Of a stretch of DNA of 24,138 nt, positions 8,208 through 15,800 are shown one piece after another. The stretch spans positions 1 to 24,138 of the forward strand of contig JAKBFR010000028.1 of assembly GCA_021837545.1 (NCBI GenBank), written 5' to 3'. How positions within the stretch are numbered: the first letter of the stretch is position 1; the number at the start of each line of letters is the position of its first letter. A model generated the notes under the pieces. The model was not told where the DNA came from and did no database searches. It saw only the letters and a list, made by a program, of their open reading frames with translations. The DNA is from Bacillota bacterium. Lineage in GTDB: Bacteria > Bacillota_A > Clostridia > Clostridiales > Clostridiaceae. The position numbers were made by a program, and so were the translations under genes.

Positions 8208-8270
8208 AAAGTTTATCACAGTAATATTCAGGTTAAAAGAAAGGAATACTAAAAGTGAGGTGATTTTTTA

Positions 8271-8843
8271 ATGGAAGTAAAAGTAACAAATAATAATTTA
8301 GAGAATTATGGAAGTATTTTTAAAGTCAGAAGAATGAATTTTGATAAAATAATTGTGAATTATCCAACTGATAGTGGAATAAAAAGCTTTTCTTTTGAAG
8401 ATGTAGAATGTATAAGTGAAAATAGCATAGATGAATTTTTAATTAAACAAAGAAGTTTTTTAAAGATTAAACTAAAAAGAGGAATATCGGTGGTTTTTTA
8501 TAATGCATTATACGAATCATTAAAATTTGAAATTAAAGAAGAAATAGAAAATTTAGATGTATTAAGAGATAAATATAAGATAAACAAGAGAGGAATTTGG
8601 GAAAAAGAAATATTATTAATTATAAATAATAAGTTTCCGTTAGAAGTTATGGCATCAGGGCAAAATTTTAAAAGAAATGGATATAACATAATTATTAATA
8701 AAATAGAAAAGGATAATTTTTTAGAAATATGTGATGTGGAAATTAAAAATATAAACAGTGAAATAGAACTTAAAGAAGGCATGATATCTAGCTTTAGAAA
8801 GGCTATAGAGCAGGTAGAAAAGCCTAATAAAACATCGAAATAA
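8271..8843 (+). CDS. hypothetical protein (190 aa)
   Basis: I do not recognise this protein. It is very rich in Lys, Glu, Ile and Asn, with no signal peptide, no membrane segment and no cysteine pair that would suggest metal binding. The N-terminal third alternates short strands (IFKVRRMNFDKIIVNYP, SFLKIKLKRGISVVFY). A helical section follows (ESLKFEIKEEIENLDVLRDKY). The end is again strand-like (NIIINKIEKDNFLEICDVEIKNI), so a small beta-rich fold with a helical insert is likely. GTGAGGTGAT precedes the ATG. It lies alone between the flavoprotein gene and the tRNA operon, without a clear terminator before the tRNA promoter at 8897. Codon use matches its neighbours. Confidence 0.78.
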   Translation: MEVKVTNNNLENYGSIFKVRRMNFDKIIVNYPTDSGIKSFSFEDVECISENSIDEFLIKQRSFLKIKLKRGISVVFYNALYESLKFEIKEEIENLDVLRDKYKINKRGIWEKEILLIINNKFPLEVMASGQNFKRNGYNIIINKIEKDNFLEICDVEIKNINSEIELKEGMISSFRKAIEQVEKPNKTSK

Positions 8844-8896
8844 TTATAGATATAATTAAAAAAAATAAGATAAAAATAAAAAAAATAAAAAATGTG

Positions 8897-8925
8897 TTGA
8901 CAGGGAATCTAAATTTAGGTATTAT
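8897..8925 (+). promoter_or_regulatory. strong sigma-A promoter of the tRNA operon
   Basis: A perfect TTGACA (8897-8902), a 17-nt spacer and TATTAT (8920-8925), about 70 nt before the first tRNA. It is the best promoter in the window, as expected for stable RNA. Confidence 0.9.
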
Positions 8926-8998
8926 AGTCTATGTGGTCAGCAGCTTGGATAACAAAACGATAGAAAACAAGATATTTAAGCGAAAGACAATATAACAT

Positions 8999-9073
8999 GG
9001 CTCCTTGGTCAAGCGGTTAAGACACCACCCTTTCACGGTAGTAACAGGGGTTCGATTCCCCTAGGAGTCACCA
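8999..9073 (+). tRNA. tRNA-Glu (TTC), copy 1
   Basis: 75 nt including encoded CCA. The acceptor stem GGCTCCT pairs with AGGAGTC and the anticodon loop is CTTTCAC. The anticodon stem CCACC/GGTAG contains one apparent C-A mismatch at the second pair, present in both copies. Confidence 0.95.
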
Positions 9074-9088
9074 TTTTATTCATCTTAT

Positions 9089-9164
9089 GGGCGCATAGCT
9101 CAGCTGGGAGAGCACCTGCCTTACAAGCAGGGGGTCACAGGTTCGAGCCCTGTTGTGCCCACCA
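9089..9164 (+). tRNA. tRNA-Val (TAC), copy 1
   Basis: 76 nt with encoded CCA; GGGCGCA pairs with TGTGCCC, and the loop CTTACAA gives anticodon TAC. Confidence 0.95.
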
Positions 9165-9170
9165 TGAGAT

Positions 9171-9247
9171 GGCCTAGTAGCTCAGTTGGTTAGAGTGCCG
9201 GCCTGTCACGCCGGAGGTCGAGGGTTCGAGTCCCTTCTGGGTCGCCA
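9171..9247 (+). tRNA. tRNA-Asp (GTC), copy 1
   Basis: 77 nt with encoded CCA; the acceptor stem GGCCTAG pairs with CTGGGTC and the loop CTGTCAC gives GTC. The T loop is TTCGAGT, whereas copy 2 has TTCGAGC. Confidence 0.95.
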
Positions 9248-9260
9248 TTTTAAATATGAT

Positions 9261-9335
9261 GCTGGCATGGCTCAACGGTAGAGCAGCTGACTTGTAATCA
9301 GCAGGTTGTAGGTTCGATTCCTATTGCCAGCTCCA
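9261..9335 (+). tRNA. tRNA-Thr (TGT)
   Basis: 75 nt with encoded CCA; GCTGGCA pairs with TGCCAGC, and the loop CTTGTAA gives TGT. It is the only unduplicated tRNA of the operon. Confidence 0.95.
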
Positions 9336-9365
9336 TTTTAAATAAAACATAACAAAACTTAATAT

Positions 9366-9440
9366 GGCTCCTTGGTCAAGCGGTTAAGACACCACCCTTT
9401 CACGGTAGTAACAGGGGTTCGATTCCCCTAGGAGTCACCA
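9366..9440 (+). tRNA. tRNA-Glu (TTC), copy 2
   Basis: Identical to the gene at 8999-9073, including the C-A mismatch in the anticodon stem. Confidence 0.95.
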
Positions 9441-9455
9441 TTTTATTCATCTTAT

Positions 9456-9531
9456 GGGCGCATAGCTCAGCTGGGAGAGCACCTGCCTTACAAGCAGGGG
9501 GTCACAGGTTCGAGCCCTGTTGTGCCCACCA
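9456..9531 (+). tRNA. tRNA-Val (TAC), copy 2
   Basis: Identical to the gene at 9089-9164. Confidence 0.95.
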
Positions 9532-9537
9532 TGAGAT

Positions 9538-9614
9538 GGCCTAGTAGCTCAGTTGGTTAGAGTGCCGGCCTGTCACGCCGGAGGTCGAGGGTTCGAGCCC
9601 CTTCTGGGTCGCCA
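9538..9614 (+). tRNA. tRNA-Asp (GTC), copy 2
   Basis: Same as 9171-9247 except the last T-loop base (C at 9598 instead of T). Confidence 0.95.
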
Positions 9615-9619
9615 CATAA

Positions 9620-9649
9620 AACAAGTTCTAGTTTAGACTAGAACTTGTT
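9620..9649 (+). terminator. terminator of the tRNA operon
   Basis: AACAAGTTCTAGT (9620-9632) pairs with ACTAGAACTTGTT (9637-9649) around TTAG, followed by a run of T. A perfect 13-bp stem. Confidence 0.95.
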
Positions 9650-9690
9650 TTTTTATTTGAAAAAATTTATACAATACAAAAAATAAACAT

Positions 9691-9757
9691 AAAAAGTTAT
9701 AGCATATATTATTCATGTATTTGTAAAATATCTGAATAATATATGCTGTAACTTTTT
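9691..9757. terminator. long hairpin, probably bidirectional terminator
   Basis: A 24-nt arm (9691-9714) pairs with 9734-9757 with a single G-U. The stem ends in A5/T5, so a U-tract follows on either strand. On the minus strand it terminates the dnaD/dnaI-like operon; on the plus strand it backs up the tRNA terminator. Confidence 0.8.
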
Positions 9758-9803
9758 ATATTAATAATTAAAGAGTATGCTAATACTTGACTGAGCCATT
9801 TAT

Positions 9804-10787
9804 TTATCTATTTTTTTCTAGATTCTTCTTAATTCTTATATCCTCTGAATAGAATTTACAAAGTTTAAATTCACCAATTAATCTAGAGGCTATTCTTTCA
9901 CTATATTGTTTTGTTATACCAGGTAATGTTAAATTAGTTGAAATAAGCATTTTTTTATTGCTAAGAATTCTCTTATTAATTACATTAAATAATTCAGTTA
10001 TAGAAAATTCATTAAGATGTTCAGCACCTAAATCATCTATTATTAATAAATCACATTCCAATATTAATGATTCCAAAGTAGAGTCATTGTTGAATCTTAT
10101 ATCCCTTAAATTATTAATTAATTCATCGGATGTTTTGTATATTACCAAATAACCCATATCTAATATAGCTTTCGATATGCAATAAGATAAATAAGTTTTT
10201 CCACTACCTGGATTGCCGTACAATAATAGATTTGTACCTATATTTGAGAAATTTGGAATATAATCTTTAAATATGTATTCTAAGTTATTTTCCATGTTTT
10301 TTCGCGGAGAAAACTTTTCTTCACCGAGCTTATGATTTGAAAACAAATTTAAATCAAAATTATTGAAATTATTAGATTTTATTGCATTCTCTAATTCAGA
10401 GTTTTTATAATGTAATTTAATTAATTTTTTCTTATAGCAGCTACACTTAACATTACCTATAAAACCTGTATCCTTACAATTATTGCAGTGATATTGCAAA
10501 TTTAGATATTCAGGATTGTACCCTTTCTCAACTAGCATTTCACATTTTTTAACTCTTAAATCAGTAATATTCTCTTTGAAACTAGCTAATGTTCTTTCGC
10601 TATTAATAGATTTAAGAACTGATACTGCCATTTGCAAAGATAATTTTTGTATCGTATTATCTAATTCAATAATTTCAGGATATTTTTTAGATATTTCATC
10701 TTTTCTAAGTTTCAAAAATCTAATTTCATCTTCTCTAAGTTTATCGTATATTTTTAAGATTTCAGTTTGATAGCCTTTAATCATCAT
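9804..10787 (-). CDS. primosomal helicase loader, DnaI/DnaC-like AAA+ ATPase
   Basis: Loads the replicative DNA helicase at origins and stalled forks. 327 residues, close to B. subtilis DnaI (about 311). An N-terminal helical part is followed by a zinc-binding segment HCNNCKDTG...KCSC (H100, C101, C104, C115, C117), typical of DnaI. The AAA+ module has Walker A GNPGSGKT (191-198), Walker B LLIIDDLG (247-254), sensor 1 LISTN (281-285) and SERIASRL with arginines near 298-302. AGGA lies 7 nt before the first of two ATG codons. The start overlaps the end of the DnaD-fold gene by 11 bp, so translation is probably coupled. This mirrors the dnaB-dnaI pair of B. subtilis. It is often annotated dnaC in clostridia; because naming differs, no symbol is given. 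Confidence 0.93.
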   Translation of the reverse strand: MMIKGYQTEILKIYDKLREDEIRFLKLRKDEISKKYPEIIELDNTIQKLSLQMAVSVLKSINSERTLASFKENITDLRVKKCEMLVEKGYNPEYLNLQYHCNNCKDTGFIGNVKCSCYKKKLIKLHYKNSELENAIKSNNFNNFDLNLFSNHKLGEEKFSPRKNMENNLEYIFKDYIPNFSNIGTNLLLYGNPGSGKTYLSYCISKAILDMGYLVIYKTSDELINNLRDIRFNNDSTLESLILECDLLIIDDLGAEHLNEFSITELFNVINKRILSNKKMLISTNLTLPGITKQYSERIASRLIGEFKLCKFYSEDIRIKKNLEKNR

Positions 10788-11769
10788 TATCCCATCCTAA
10801 AAGTTTTTTTTCTAAGGAATCATAATCATACTCTCTTCCTTCAAAGTTATTGAACTTAAGAGGAGCTTTTTCATTATTATTATAATTTTTTTGATATTTA
10901 GTATTTTTAACATTTTTAGTATCTTTAAGAGCTATATCTTCTAAGGTTTTAATATTGTTTTTATTCCAATTAGTAAGTATACCATCAATGTACTTAAAAT
11001 CTGCTCTATTTAATCTTTCAGAACATATATCACAGGCCTTTAAGATAACCTCATTTGGGAATTTATATATAAGAAGCCATTTTTCTATTAAATCTTGTTG
11101 GGGTTTCATTATATCTGTATTATTTATGCCTAAATAAGTTAATATTTTTCTTATGTTAATCCACTTATCTTCAGCTTTTTTTATTAAATTTTGTGCTTGA
11201 TCAATAGTAGTTATTTTTAAGTCATGCCAAGACAAGGCTACTTTTTCGATATATCTTGGATCACTCTTACCTTTTGATATACAGTATTCCATTAATATTA
11301 AAATTAATTCAGACGAAAACTCAAATTCTCTTTGCCAATTTAAGTAAATTGACATTTCATTTGGAGAAAGTGGTCTAGCTAAAAGTATTTCAATGTCTTT
11401 CAGCATATCTTTAGTAGTAGTGCTATCTAAAGCTTCTAATAAATCCACTTGTTTTGTGGACTTAGCTGGTTCTTGAATTAAATCTATAAATTCTACATTA
11501 AAATTGCCCATTTTATCTATTTGAGTGAATTTTATAACTCCTTGGTCATTCCAATAATTAAGTGCATTCATAATGTCAGATTCTAATAGATTAAGTGAGG
11601 AAGCTAGTATTGATGAGCTAACTCCGAATTCACCAGAAATATCATGTTTTAGCATTAATAAATAAATTTTTATAAATTCACCTCTAGCTTGCGGCATGTA
11701 TTTCTCTATAAATATATTATTAACAGGAGTGAACCCTAGGGATTTACTCTTTAACATAAATGTGCTCAT
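10777..11769 (-). CDS. DnaD-domain replication initiation protein (DnaB/DnaD-like)
   Basis: A 330-residue primosomal protein expected to bridge DnaA at the origin and the helicase loader. The N-terminal domain (about 10-100) looks like a winged helix: FIKIYLLMLKHDISGEFGVSSSILASSLNLLESDIMNALNYWNDQGVIKF. Two DnaD C-terminal repeats follow, about 135-205 (YLNWQREFEFSSELILILMEY, YIEKVALSW) and 210-285 (IEKWLLIYKFPNEVILKACD, FKYIDGILTNWN). The repeat motif with Y(I)xxILxxW is the family hallmark, and two copies resemble B. subtilis DnaB more than DnaD. The tail is Lys/Asn-rich. AAAGGTAGG lies somewhat far (11 nt) from the ATG at 11769; an in-frame ATG four codons later is an alternative. It heads an operon with the helicase loader. 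Confidence 0.9.
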   Translation of the reverse strand: MSTFMLKSKSLGFTPVNNIFIEKYMPQARGEFIKIYLLMLKHDISGEFGVSSSILASSLNLLESDIMNALNYWNDQGVIKFTQIDKMGNFNVEFIDLIQEPAKSTKQVDLLEALDSTTTKDMLKDIEILLARPLSPNEMSIYLNWQREFEFSSELILILMEYCISKGKSDPRYIEKVALSWHDLKITTIDQAQNLIKKAEDKWINIRKILTYLGINNTDIMKPQQDLIEKWLLIYKFPNEVILKACDICSERLNRADFKYIDGILTNWNKNNIKTLEDIALKDTKNVKNTKYQKNYNNNEKAPLKFNNFEGREYDYDSLEKKLLGWDNDD

Positions 11770-11847
11770 TCTGCTTACTACCTACCTTTCAAAGTATTTT
11801 GATATTTCTATTGTTAAATAAGTGTGTATTATTAGTGCATGTAAATA

Positions 11848-11856
11848 ATTATAGCA
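11848..11856 (-). promoter_or_regulatory. extended -10 promoter of the dnaD/dnaI-like operon
   Basis: Minus-strand TGCTATAAT, an extended -10 with a poor -35. The leader would be about 70 nt. Confidence 0.55.
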
Positions 11857-11951
11857 TATTATAAGTAGAATAAAGTGAAATATTAAGGTGTCTGAAAAAT
11901 TAACTATTTAAAAGACTCTAATCAAAATAGTAGTCAAGGTTAATATAAAAA

Positions 11952-11986
11952 TACAGAACTATATGAAATTAAAAAATAGTTCTGTA
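11952..11986 (-). terminator. terminator of the subtilase gene
   Basis: TACAGAACTAT (minus, 11986-11976) pairs with ATAGTTCTGTA (11962-11952), an 11-bp stem followed on the minus strand by TTTTTATATT. Confidence 0.8.
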
Positions 11987-12053
11987 GATTATTATTCATT
12001 TTAAACTTGATTAATAAAATATGAGATCTTATAAACATATTAATAATTAATAA

Positions 12054-13253
12054 TTAAGGCATAAGTTTATTAATATTTATGGTACCCTCACCTTGAATTG
12101 CCTTAGATATATCCTCAACAGGATCACATACAACTTTTAATAATGAAATCATATCTTTAAAATTAATGGAAGGATTTTTCTCGCACAGCAAAGCACATAA
12201 TCCACTAATATAAGCAGTAGAAATTGATGAACCAGTAAATGTTTTATATGGTGCATCTAGTTTGCTTGGATAAAGCTTAACACCATTTTTTTCGGAAATA
12301 TAGCTACTATTAGAATTTAACGAAATAACATTAACACAAGCAGCAGATAAGTCTGGTTTGAATAATTTTCCATAAGGCCCACTGGAGGAATATGGATAAG
12401 GCTTTACTATTGATGAAACTGTATCTAAGCCTGCTACTGTAATGCAGTTGGGAAGAGTAGCAATTCCCATGATAGATGATGTATTATTGAAGTTGCTTCC
12501 GCTAGGTACTATTGGAATTAAACCTTTGGATATTGCATAATTAAACACTGAATGGAAACAAGAAATAACAAATGTGTTATGAGTTAAAAGTTCAAATGGT
12601 AAGCATAATATTTTTATGTTTTTTTCTTTAGATATATTAGACAGACTTTCTATAGAATATAGTATATCAGAAGCAAAGCCTTTACCAAGCTTATCAAATG
12701 CTTTATAACAAAATAATTTACTTTTACTGCATATTCCTTTGTACATATTATTTGATGATAATCCACTACTGCATAAAATTCCTGCCATGGATGTACCATG
12801 TCCATTGTCATCATAAGGATAGTGAAAATTATTAATTAGATCCTCAAATAATTCTATTTTGTTACTAGGAGAAATTAAATCTGGATGAGGAAATATTCCA
12901 CTATCTATAAGTCCTATACCAACTCCAACACCAGATAACCCATATCTTTCAGAATAATGAAATTTATTAGCAGTAGTAACACTCATACCACATAAAAATA
13001 AATATTCATCTAAATAGATTTTTTCTATTTCAGGATATTCTAAAATTCTATCTATACTGCGAGAATTAAGTTCTGCACTTATGAGATTAGCAGATTCTAT
13101 AATGTGATGAATAATACCTTTATATGAATTGATTTTTTTAACAACTGAAGATTGAAAATCTTTATATCGTATAAGTACTCTATAAGTTTTATAAGAATTA
13201 TTTGACATATAGTAATTTAAATTATAATCTAACTTCTTTTTATATGAAAACAT
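12054..13253 (-). CDS. intracellular-type [14 protein letters not shown] serine protease (S8 family)
   Basis: A predicted serine endopeptidase of 399 residues. The long frame starts with ATG 13265, but GGAG just inside it lies 6 nt before ATG 13253, while nothing suitable precedes 13265; I choose 13253. There is no signal peptide. The first 90 residues (RVLIRYKD, IESANLISAELN, PEIEKIYLDEY) resemble an inhibitor-I9-like propeptide. Catalytic residues are D117 (GLIDSGI), H152 (NGHGTSMAGI), oxyanion N254 (VPSGSNFNN) and S343 in TGSSISTAYISG, which departs from the usual GTSMA but keeps the serine. It resembles cytoplasmic or spore-associated clostridial subtilases more than secreted ones; a Csp-type germination role is possible but not shown. 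A hairpin overlaps the first ATG (13264-13290) and a terminator follows. Monocistronic. Confidence 0.9.
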   Translation of the reverse strand: MFSYKKKLDYNLNYYMSNNSYKTYRVLIRYKDFQSSVVKKINSYKGIIHHIIESANLISAELNSRSIDRILEYPEIEKIYLDEYLFLCGMSVTTANKFHYSERYGLSGVGVGIGLIDSGIFPHPDLISPSNKIELFEDLINNFHYPYDDNGHGTSMAGILCSSGLSSNNMYKGICSKSKLFCYKAFDKLGKGFASDILYSIESLSNISKEKNIKILCLPFELLTHNTFVISCFHSVFNYAISKGLIPIVPSGSNFNNTSSIMGIATLPNCITVAGLDTVSSIVKPYPYSSSGPYGKLFKPDLSAACVNVISLNSNSSYISEKNGVKLYPSKLDAPYKTFTGSSISTAYISGLCALLCEKNPSINFKDMISLLKVVCDPVEDISKAIQGEGTININKLMP

Positions 13254-13263
13254 AAATTTCTCC

Positions 13264-13290
13264 ATAATATTATTACTTCAATAATATTAT
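13264..13290. repeat. inverted repeat just upstream of the subtilase start
   Basis: ATAATATTATT (13264-13274) and AATAATATTAT (13280-13290) are perfect 11-bp arms around a 5-nt loop, ending 10 bp before the chosen start codon. It could be an operator or a hairpin in the leader. Confidence 0.6.
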
Positions 13291-13611
13291 ATGAAAAATA
13301 AACTTATTGTTAATAGAAATAAAATAAAAATACAGATAATCAAAGAGAAAATTTTAGTTATGAAAACATCGTACAGAAATATTAGATAGAATTTGTTGAG
13401 GTAGATTAGGATTTAGTTGTGAAACGACTCACATTTGTTTAATGATAAGTTTAATTATACTAATAATATGAAATTTAAGATTTCACTTTAGATAATAAGT
13501 CGTGCTGAAATTACAGTTACTGGTAATCTGAGCACGACTTAAATGAAACTAGCTTTTTTATTATTAGCTGGAGTAAGTTTAATTAATTCAATTATAGATT
13601 TGTAATTTTAT
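13291..13611. other. intergenic region without a gene
   Basis: No open frame with a ribosome site. It contains the hairpin at 13496-13541 and AT-rich sequence, presumably including the subtilase promoter. A possible sporulation-type -10 (CATATAATA, minus strand, about 13286-13294) is noted in the findings. Confidence 0.5.
13496..13541 (-). terminator. long G+C-rich hairpin after the metallo-hydrolase gene
   Basis: TAAGTCGTGCT (13496-13506) pairs with AGCACGACTTA (13531-13541), with ATTAC/GTAAT inside. It is about 70 bp after the stop of the minus-strand gene. The stem is strong but the U-tract is poor, so terminator function is uncertain. Confidence 0.45.
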
Positions 13612-14427
13612 TTAGAAACTATAAGTTTCTCCTATATCGATAATTTTAATTGAATCATCATTTAAATTTAATAATGTTTCCTCAGTTTCTTCAAAATTTT
13701 CTAATGAAATTTTAAATGTTTTATAATGAATAGGAATCATTACAGGACAATCCATCATTTTAAACATTTCATAGCTTTGTTCTGGGGTACAATGCATATA
13801 TGAGAACCTATCAGGTTTATAGCATCCTACAGGCATTAACGCTACATCACAAATAATATCTTTAAAATTATTTGTAAGAGCAGTATCACCGGCAAAAAAC
13901 ACACTTTTATTTTCTCTTTCAATTAAATAGGAAATGCTTTCATTATCATTACCGAGATAAAAACGTCTACCATCATGATCAGCTTCATAAGCAGTAATTT
14001 TCACAAAATTATCTTCATACACGTCGCCAGGATGTAATAAAAATACATTTTTAAATCCTAATAATTTAGCAAGTCGAAAATATCCTTTTGGAACAATTAC
14101 AATTGCATCTTTATTTAATTTGCGTAGTGATGAAAAATTCAAATGATCCATATGACCGTGAGATAGAAGTATATAGTCTACTGTTAAATTATTTATATAT
14201 GTTGGTTTTTTTACAGTTCTCTTAAAATATCCTAACAGACTAGAAAATACAGGGTCTGTTATAATAATTTTATTAGACAAATTAATAACAGCAGTAGCAT
14301 GACCAAACCAATTAATGGAATTCCCTATAATCTCATCAGATTTTACACATTCACTCTTTTTAAAGTATTGTTTTATATTTCTAGTTGTTAAATGGAATAA
14401 AAAATTAATATTAGAAAAAAATTTCAA
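13612..14427 (-). CDS. metallo-beta-lactamase-fold hydrolase (NAPE-PLD/UlaG-like)
   Basis: A 271-residue metal-dependent hydrolase without signal peptide. SINWFGHATAVINL and IITDPVFS near the N-terminus are typical of the NAPE-PLD/UlaG branch. The metal motif LSHGHMDHL gives H90, H92, D94 and H95. Further ligands are H151 in EADHDGR, D181 in FAGDTAL and H234 in PIHYKTF. MHCTPEQ (211-217) also recalls NAPE-PLD-type phosphodiesterases. The substrate cannot be inferred; a phospholipid or cyclic phosphodiester are only family possibilities. The start is TTG at 14427, with AAGGAAGG 8 nt upstream. Only 17 nt separate it from the upstream membrane-protein gene, so both form an operon. Confidence 0.88.
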   Translation of the reverse strand: MKFFSNINFLFHLTTRNIKQYFKKSECVKSDEIIGNSINWFGHATAVINLSNKIIITDPVFSSLLGYFKRTVKKPTYINNLTVDYILLSHGHMDHLNFSSLRKLNKDAIVIVPKGYFRLAKLLGFKNVFLLHPGDVYEDNFVKITAYEADHDGRRFYLGNDNESISYLIERENKSVFFAGDTALTNNFKDIICDVALMPVGCYKPDRFSYMHCTPEQSYEMFKMMDCPVMIPIHYKTFKISLENFEETEETLLNLNDDSIKIIDIGETYSF

Positions 14428-14444
14428 AATTTATCCTTCCTTTC

Positions 14445-14876
14445 TCAATGATTCCATTTAAATATTATAATACCTATAATCATAATAGCAATGCCTAAAA
14501 AATGATTTAATGAAAATTTAATCTTTTCACTATCAAATAATCCAAAGAAATCAATAAGTGTAGCAGCAATTAACTGAGATATTAATATAATACCAATTCC
14601 TAGGGTAGGTCCCATTGAACTGACACTTTTCATTACGGTAAAAGTTATTATAACACCTAGGACTCCACCTAATAAATAGATTTTATTAGCTTCTTTTAAA
14701 TTTGTATAACTTCCATCACCAAAAAAGAAAAAGACAATAAGGCTTACAATAAGCGCAATGACTTGAACTAATAATGTAGTTTCCCATAGTCCTATTTTTT
14801 CGCCGAGCCTTGTATTAAATACTCCTTGAACACTCATAGCAATTCCTGAAATTATTGCACATATTATTCCAAACAT
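14445..14876 (-). CDS. DMT-superfamily membrane protein, YdcZ/DUF606 family
   Basis: 143 residues with about five hydrophobic helices: 2-20, 33-52, 67-85, 89-108 and 125-140. MFGIICAIISGIAMSVQGVFNTRLGEKIG-type N-termini and the later MGPTLGIGIILISQLIAATLIDFFG are typical of YdcZ (DUF606) half-size drug/metabolite-transporter relatives, which are half the length of a ten-helix DMT transporter and presumably dimerise. Transport substrate is unknown. GAGGTGAT lies just before the ATG at 14876. It is the first gene of a two-gene operon with the metallo-hydrolase. The leader contains a small hairpin, AAGGG/CCCTT at 14888-14904, that may affect expression. No partner half-transporter is present. 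Confidence 0.85.
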   Translation of the reverse strand: MFGIICAIISGIAMSVQGVFNTRLGEKIGLWETTLLVQVIALIVSLIVFFFFGDGSYTNLKEANKIYLLGGVLGVIITFTVMKSVSSMGPTLGIGIILISQLIAATLIDFFGLFDSEKIKFSLNHFLGIAIMIIGIIIFKWNH

Positions 14877-15000
14877 AATATCACCTCAAGGGTAGTATTC
14901 CCTTAAGATTATTGACTATGCCTTATATAAAATAAAAATGTCATTATGTATGAATATATTACACTCTATGGTCATTATTTATATATGTTATATTTAAATA

Positions 15001-15477
15001 TTAAAGTATTACTAAATTATCTAAATCTTTAATAAATTGACTTTGTATTTGAGATTCTGAAAATCCTAATGTTAATCCTAAGCTTAACAGGTCTTCAAAT
15101 AAAGTTAAGTAGTGATCCATAGATGGGGAAACAATTAAATCATTAATATCAATATATAAATTTAAGAATTGATCACTTAAACAATAATCATTAGGATTCA
15201 TAGACACAGCTATTAAATCTGTATATTTATGATCAATTCCTAATGTCAAAGCTTGAGAAATACAATTTATATACTTATTGAATATTGCAGTTAAATTGAC
15301 GGGCTTAGTAATTTTAGTTAAATAATTAAAGCAAAGAGTTTCATTAGCTAAATTACCGAGTATTATTTCGAATTCAAGGTTTTTGCGAACTTGTAATTTA
15401 TGTAAATCTAATTCCTCATTTATTTGTAGATTATCATTATAGTTCTTTTGTACTTTAAATAGTGGCTGAATATTCAT
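15001..15477 (-). CDS. dUTPase_2/MazG-fold-like protein lacking the acidic active site
   Basis: A 158-residue protein. The N-terminal half follows all-alpha dimeric dUTPases: LFKVQKNYNDNL, then GNLANETLCFNYL (family form ELANETRCFK.W), then IFNKYINCISQALTLGID (family form EYVD.LHF.LS.G). In active enzymes the Mg2+ site is made of an ExxE and an ExxD pair. Here the equivalents are I39-L-G-N42 and K68-Y-I-N71, so all four acidic residues appear replaced. The frame is intact with AGGAGG well placed before ATG 15477, so it does not look like a pseudogene. It could be a binding or regulatory relative of dUTPase. The alignment is by memory of the family; the fold assignment is probable and loss of activity is inferred. 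Confidence 0.72.
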   Translation of the reverse strand: MNIQPLFKVQKNYNDNLQINEELDLHKLQVRKNLEFEIILGNLANETLCFNYLTKITKPVNLTAIFNKYINCISQALTLGIDHKYTDLIAVSMNPNDYCLSDQFLNLYIDINDLIVSPSMDHYLTLFEDLLSLGLTLGFSESQIQSQFIKDLDNLVIL

Positions 15478-15800
15478 AGTGAATCCTCCTACAGTTTCTA
15501 GTAATTAATCTTATTTTACAAAATCTTTAAAATAAATGAAAGCAGAGAAAACGAATACAAAAAAATATTTTTTATATTTACACAAAATTCATAATATTAA
15601 GAGATTATTTTAAAAATTTAATTATGTGTTATGACAAGTTTAATTTATAAATATTCCTAAATAGTAAGACTGTCTCAAAAACACTATTTTAAGACAGTCC
15701 ACAATATGGCTAAGATTTTAAAACATAGCCCGAAATTTATATTAATTTTTAATGAAAACTGAGTTAAGATATATTTCTGTAAATCTATAATAAAATATTA
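15478..15800. other. intergenic region with two hairpins
   Basis: No gene is visible in this 323-bp gap. Two hairpins occur: GACTGTCT (15668-15675) with AGACAGTC (15692-15699), and GGCTA (15708-15712) with TAGCC (15726-15730). Neither has a good U-tract; the first resembles dispersed terminator-like repeats of clostridia. They lie after the stop of the minus-strand gene at 15801 and may end its transcript. Confidence 0.5.

Larger units (their letters stand above)
8997..9247 (+). repeat. 251-bp direct repeat, copy 1 (tRNA Glu-Val-Asp)
   Basis: Copy 1 of a tandem-type duplication; copy 2 is 9364-9614 (offset 367). Spacers as well as tRNAs are identical; I found one difference, T at 9231 versus C at 9598. 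The tRNA-Thr lies between the copies. Confidence 0.9.
9364..9614 (+). repeat. 251-bp direct repeat, copy 2 (tRNA Glu-Val-Asp)
   Basis: Second copy of 8997-9247, differing only at 9598 (C instead of T). Confidence 0.9.

Noticed and set aside
8997..9614. Integration site for a mobile element at the tRNA genes
   Set aside because: No integrase or foreign genes follow; the repeated tRNA segments are complete genes within one operon.
12054..13265. Longer subtilase frame from ATG 13265
   Set aside because: No ribosome site before it; GGAG lies 6 nt before ATG 13253.
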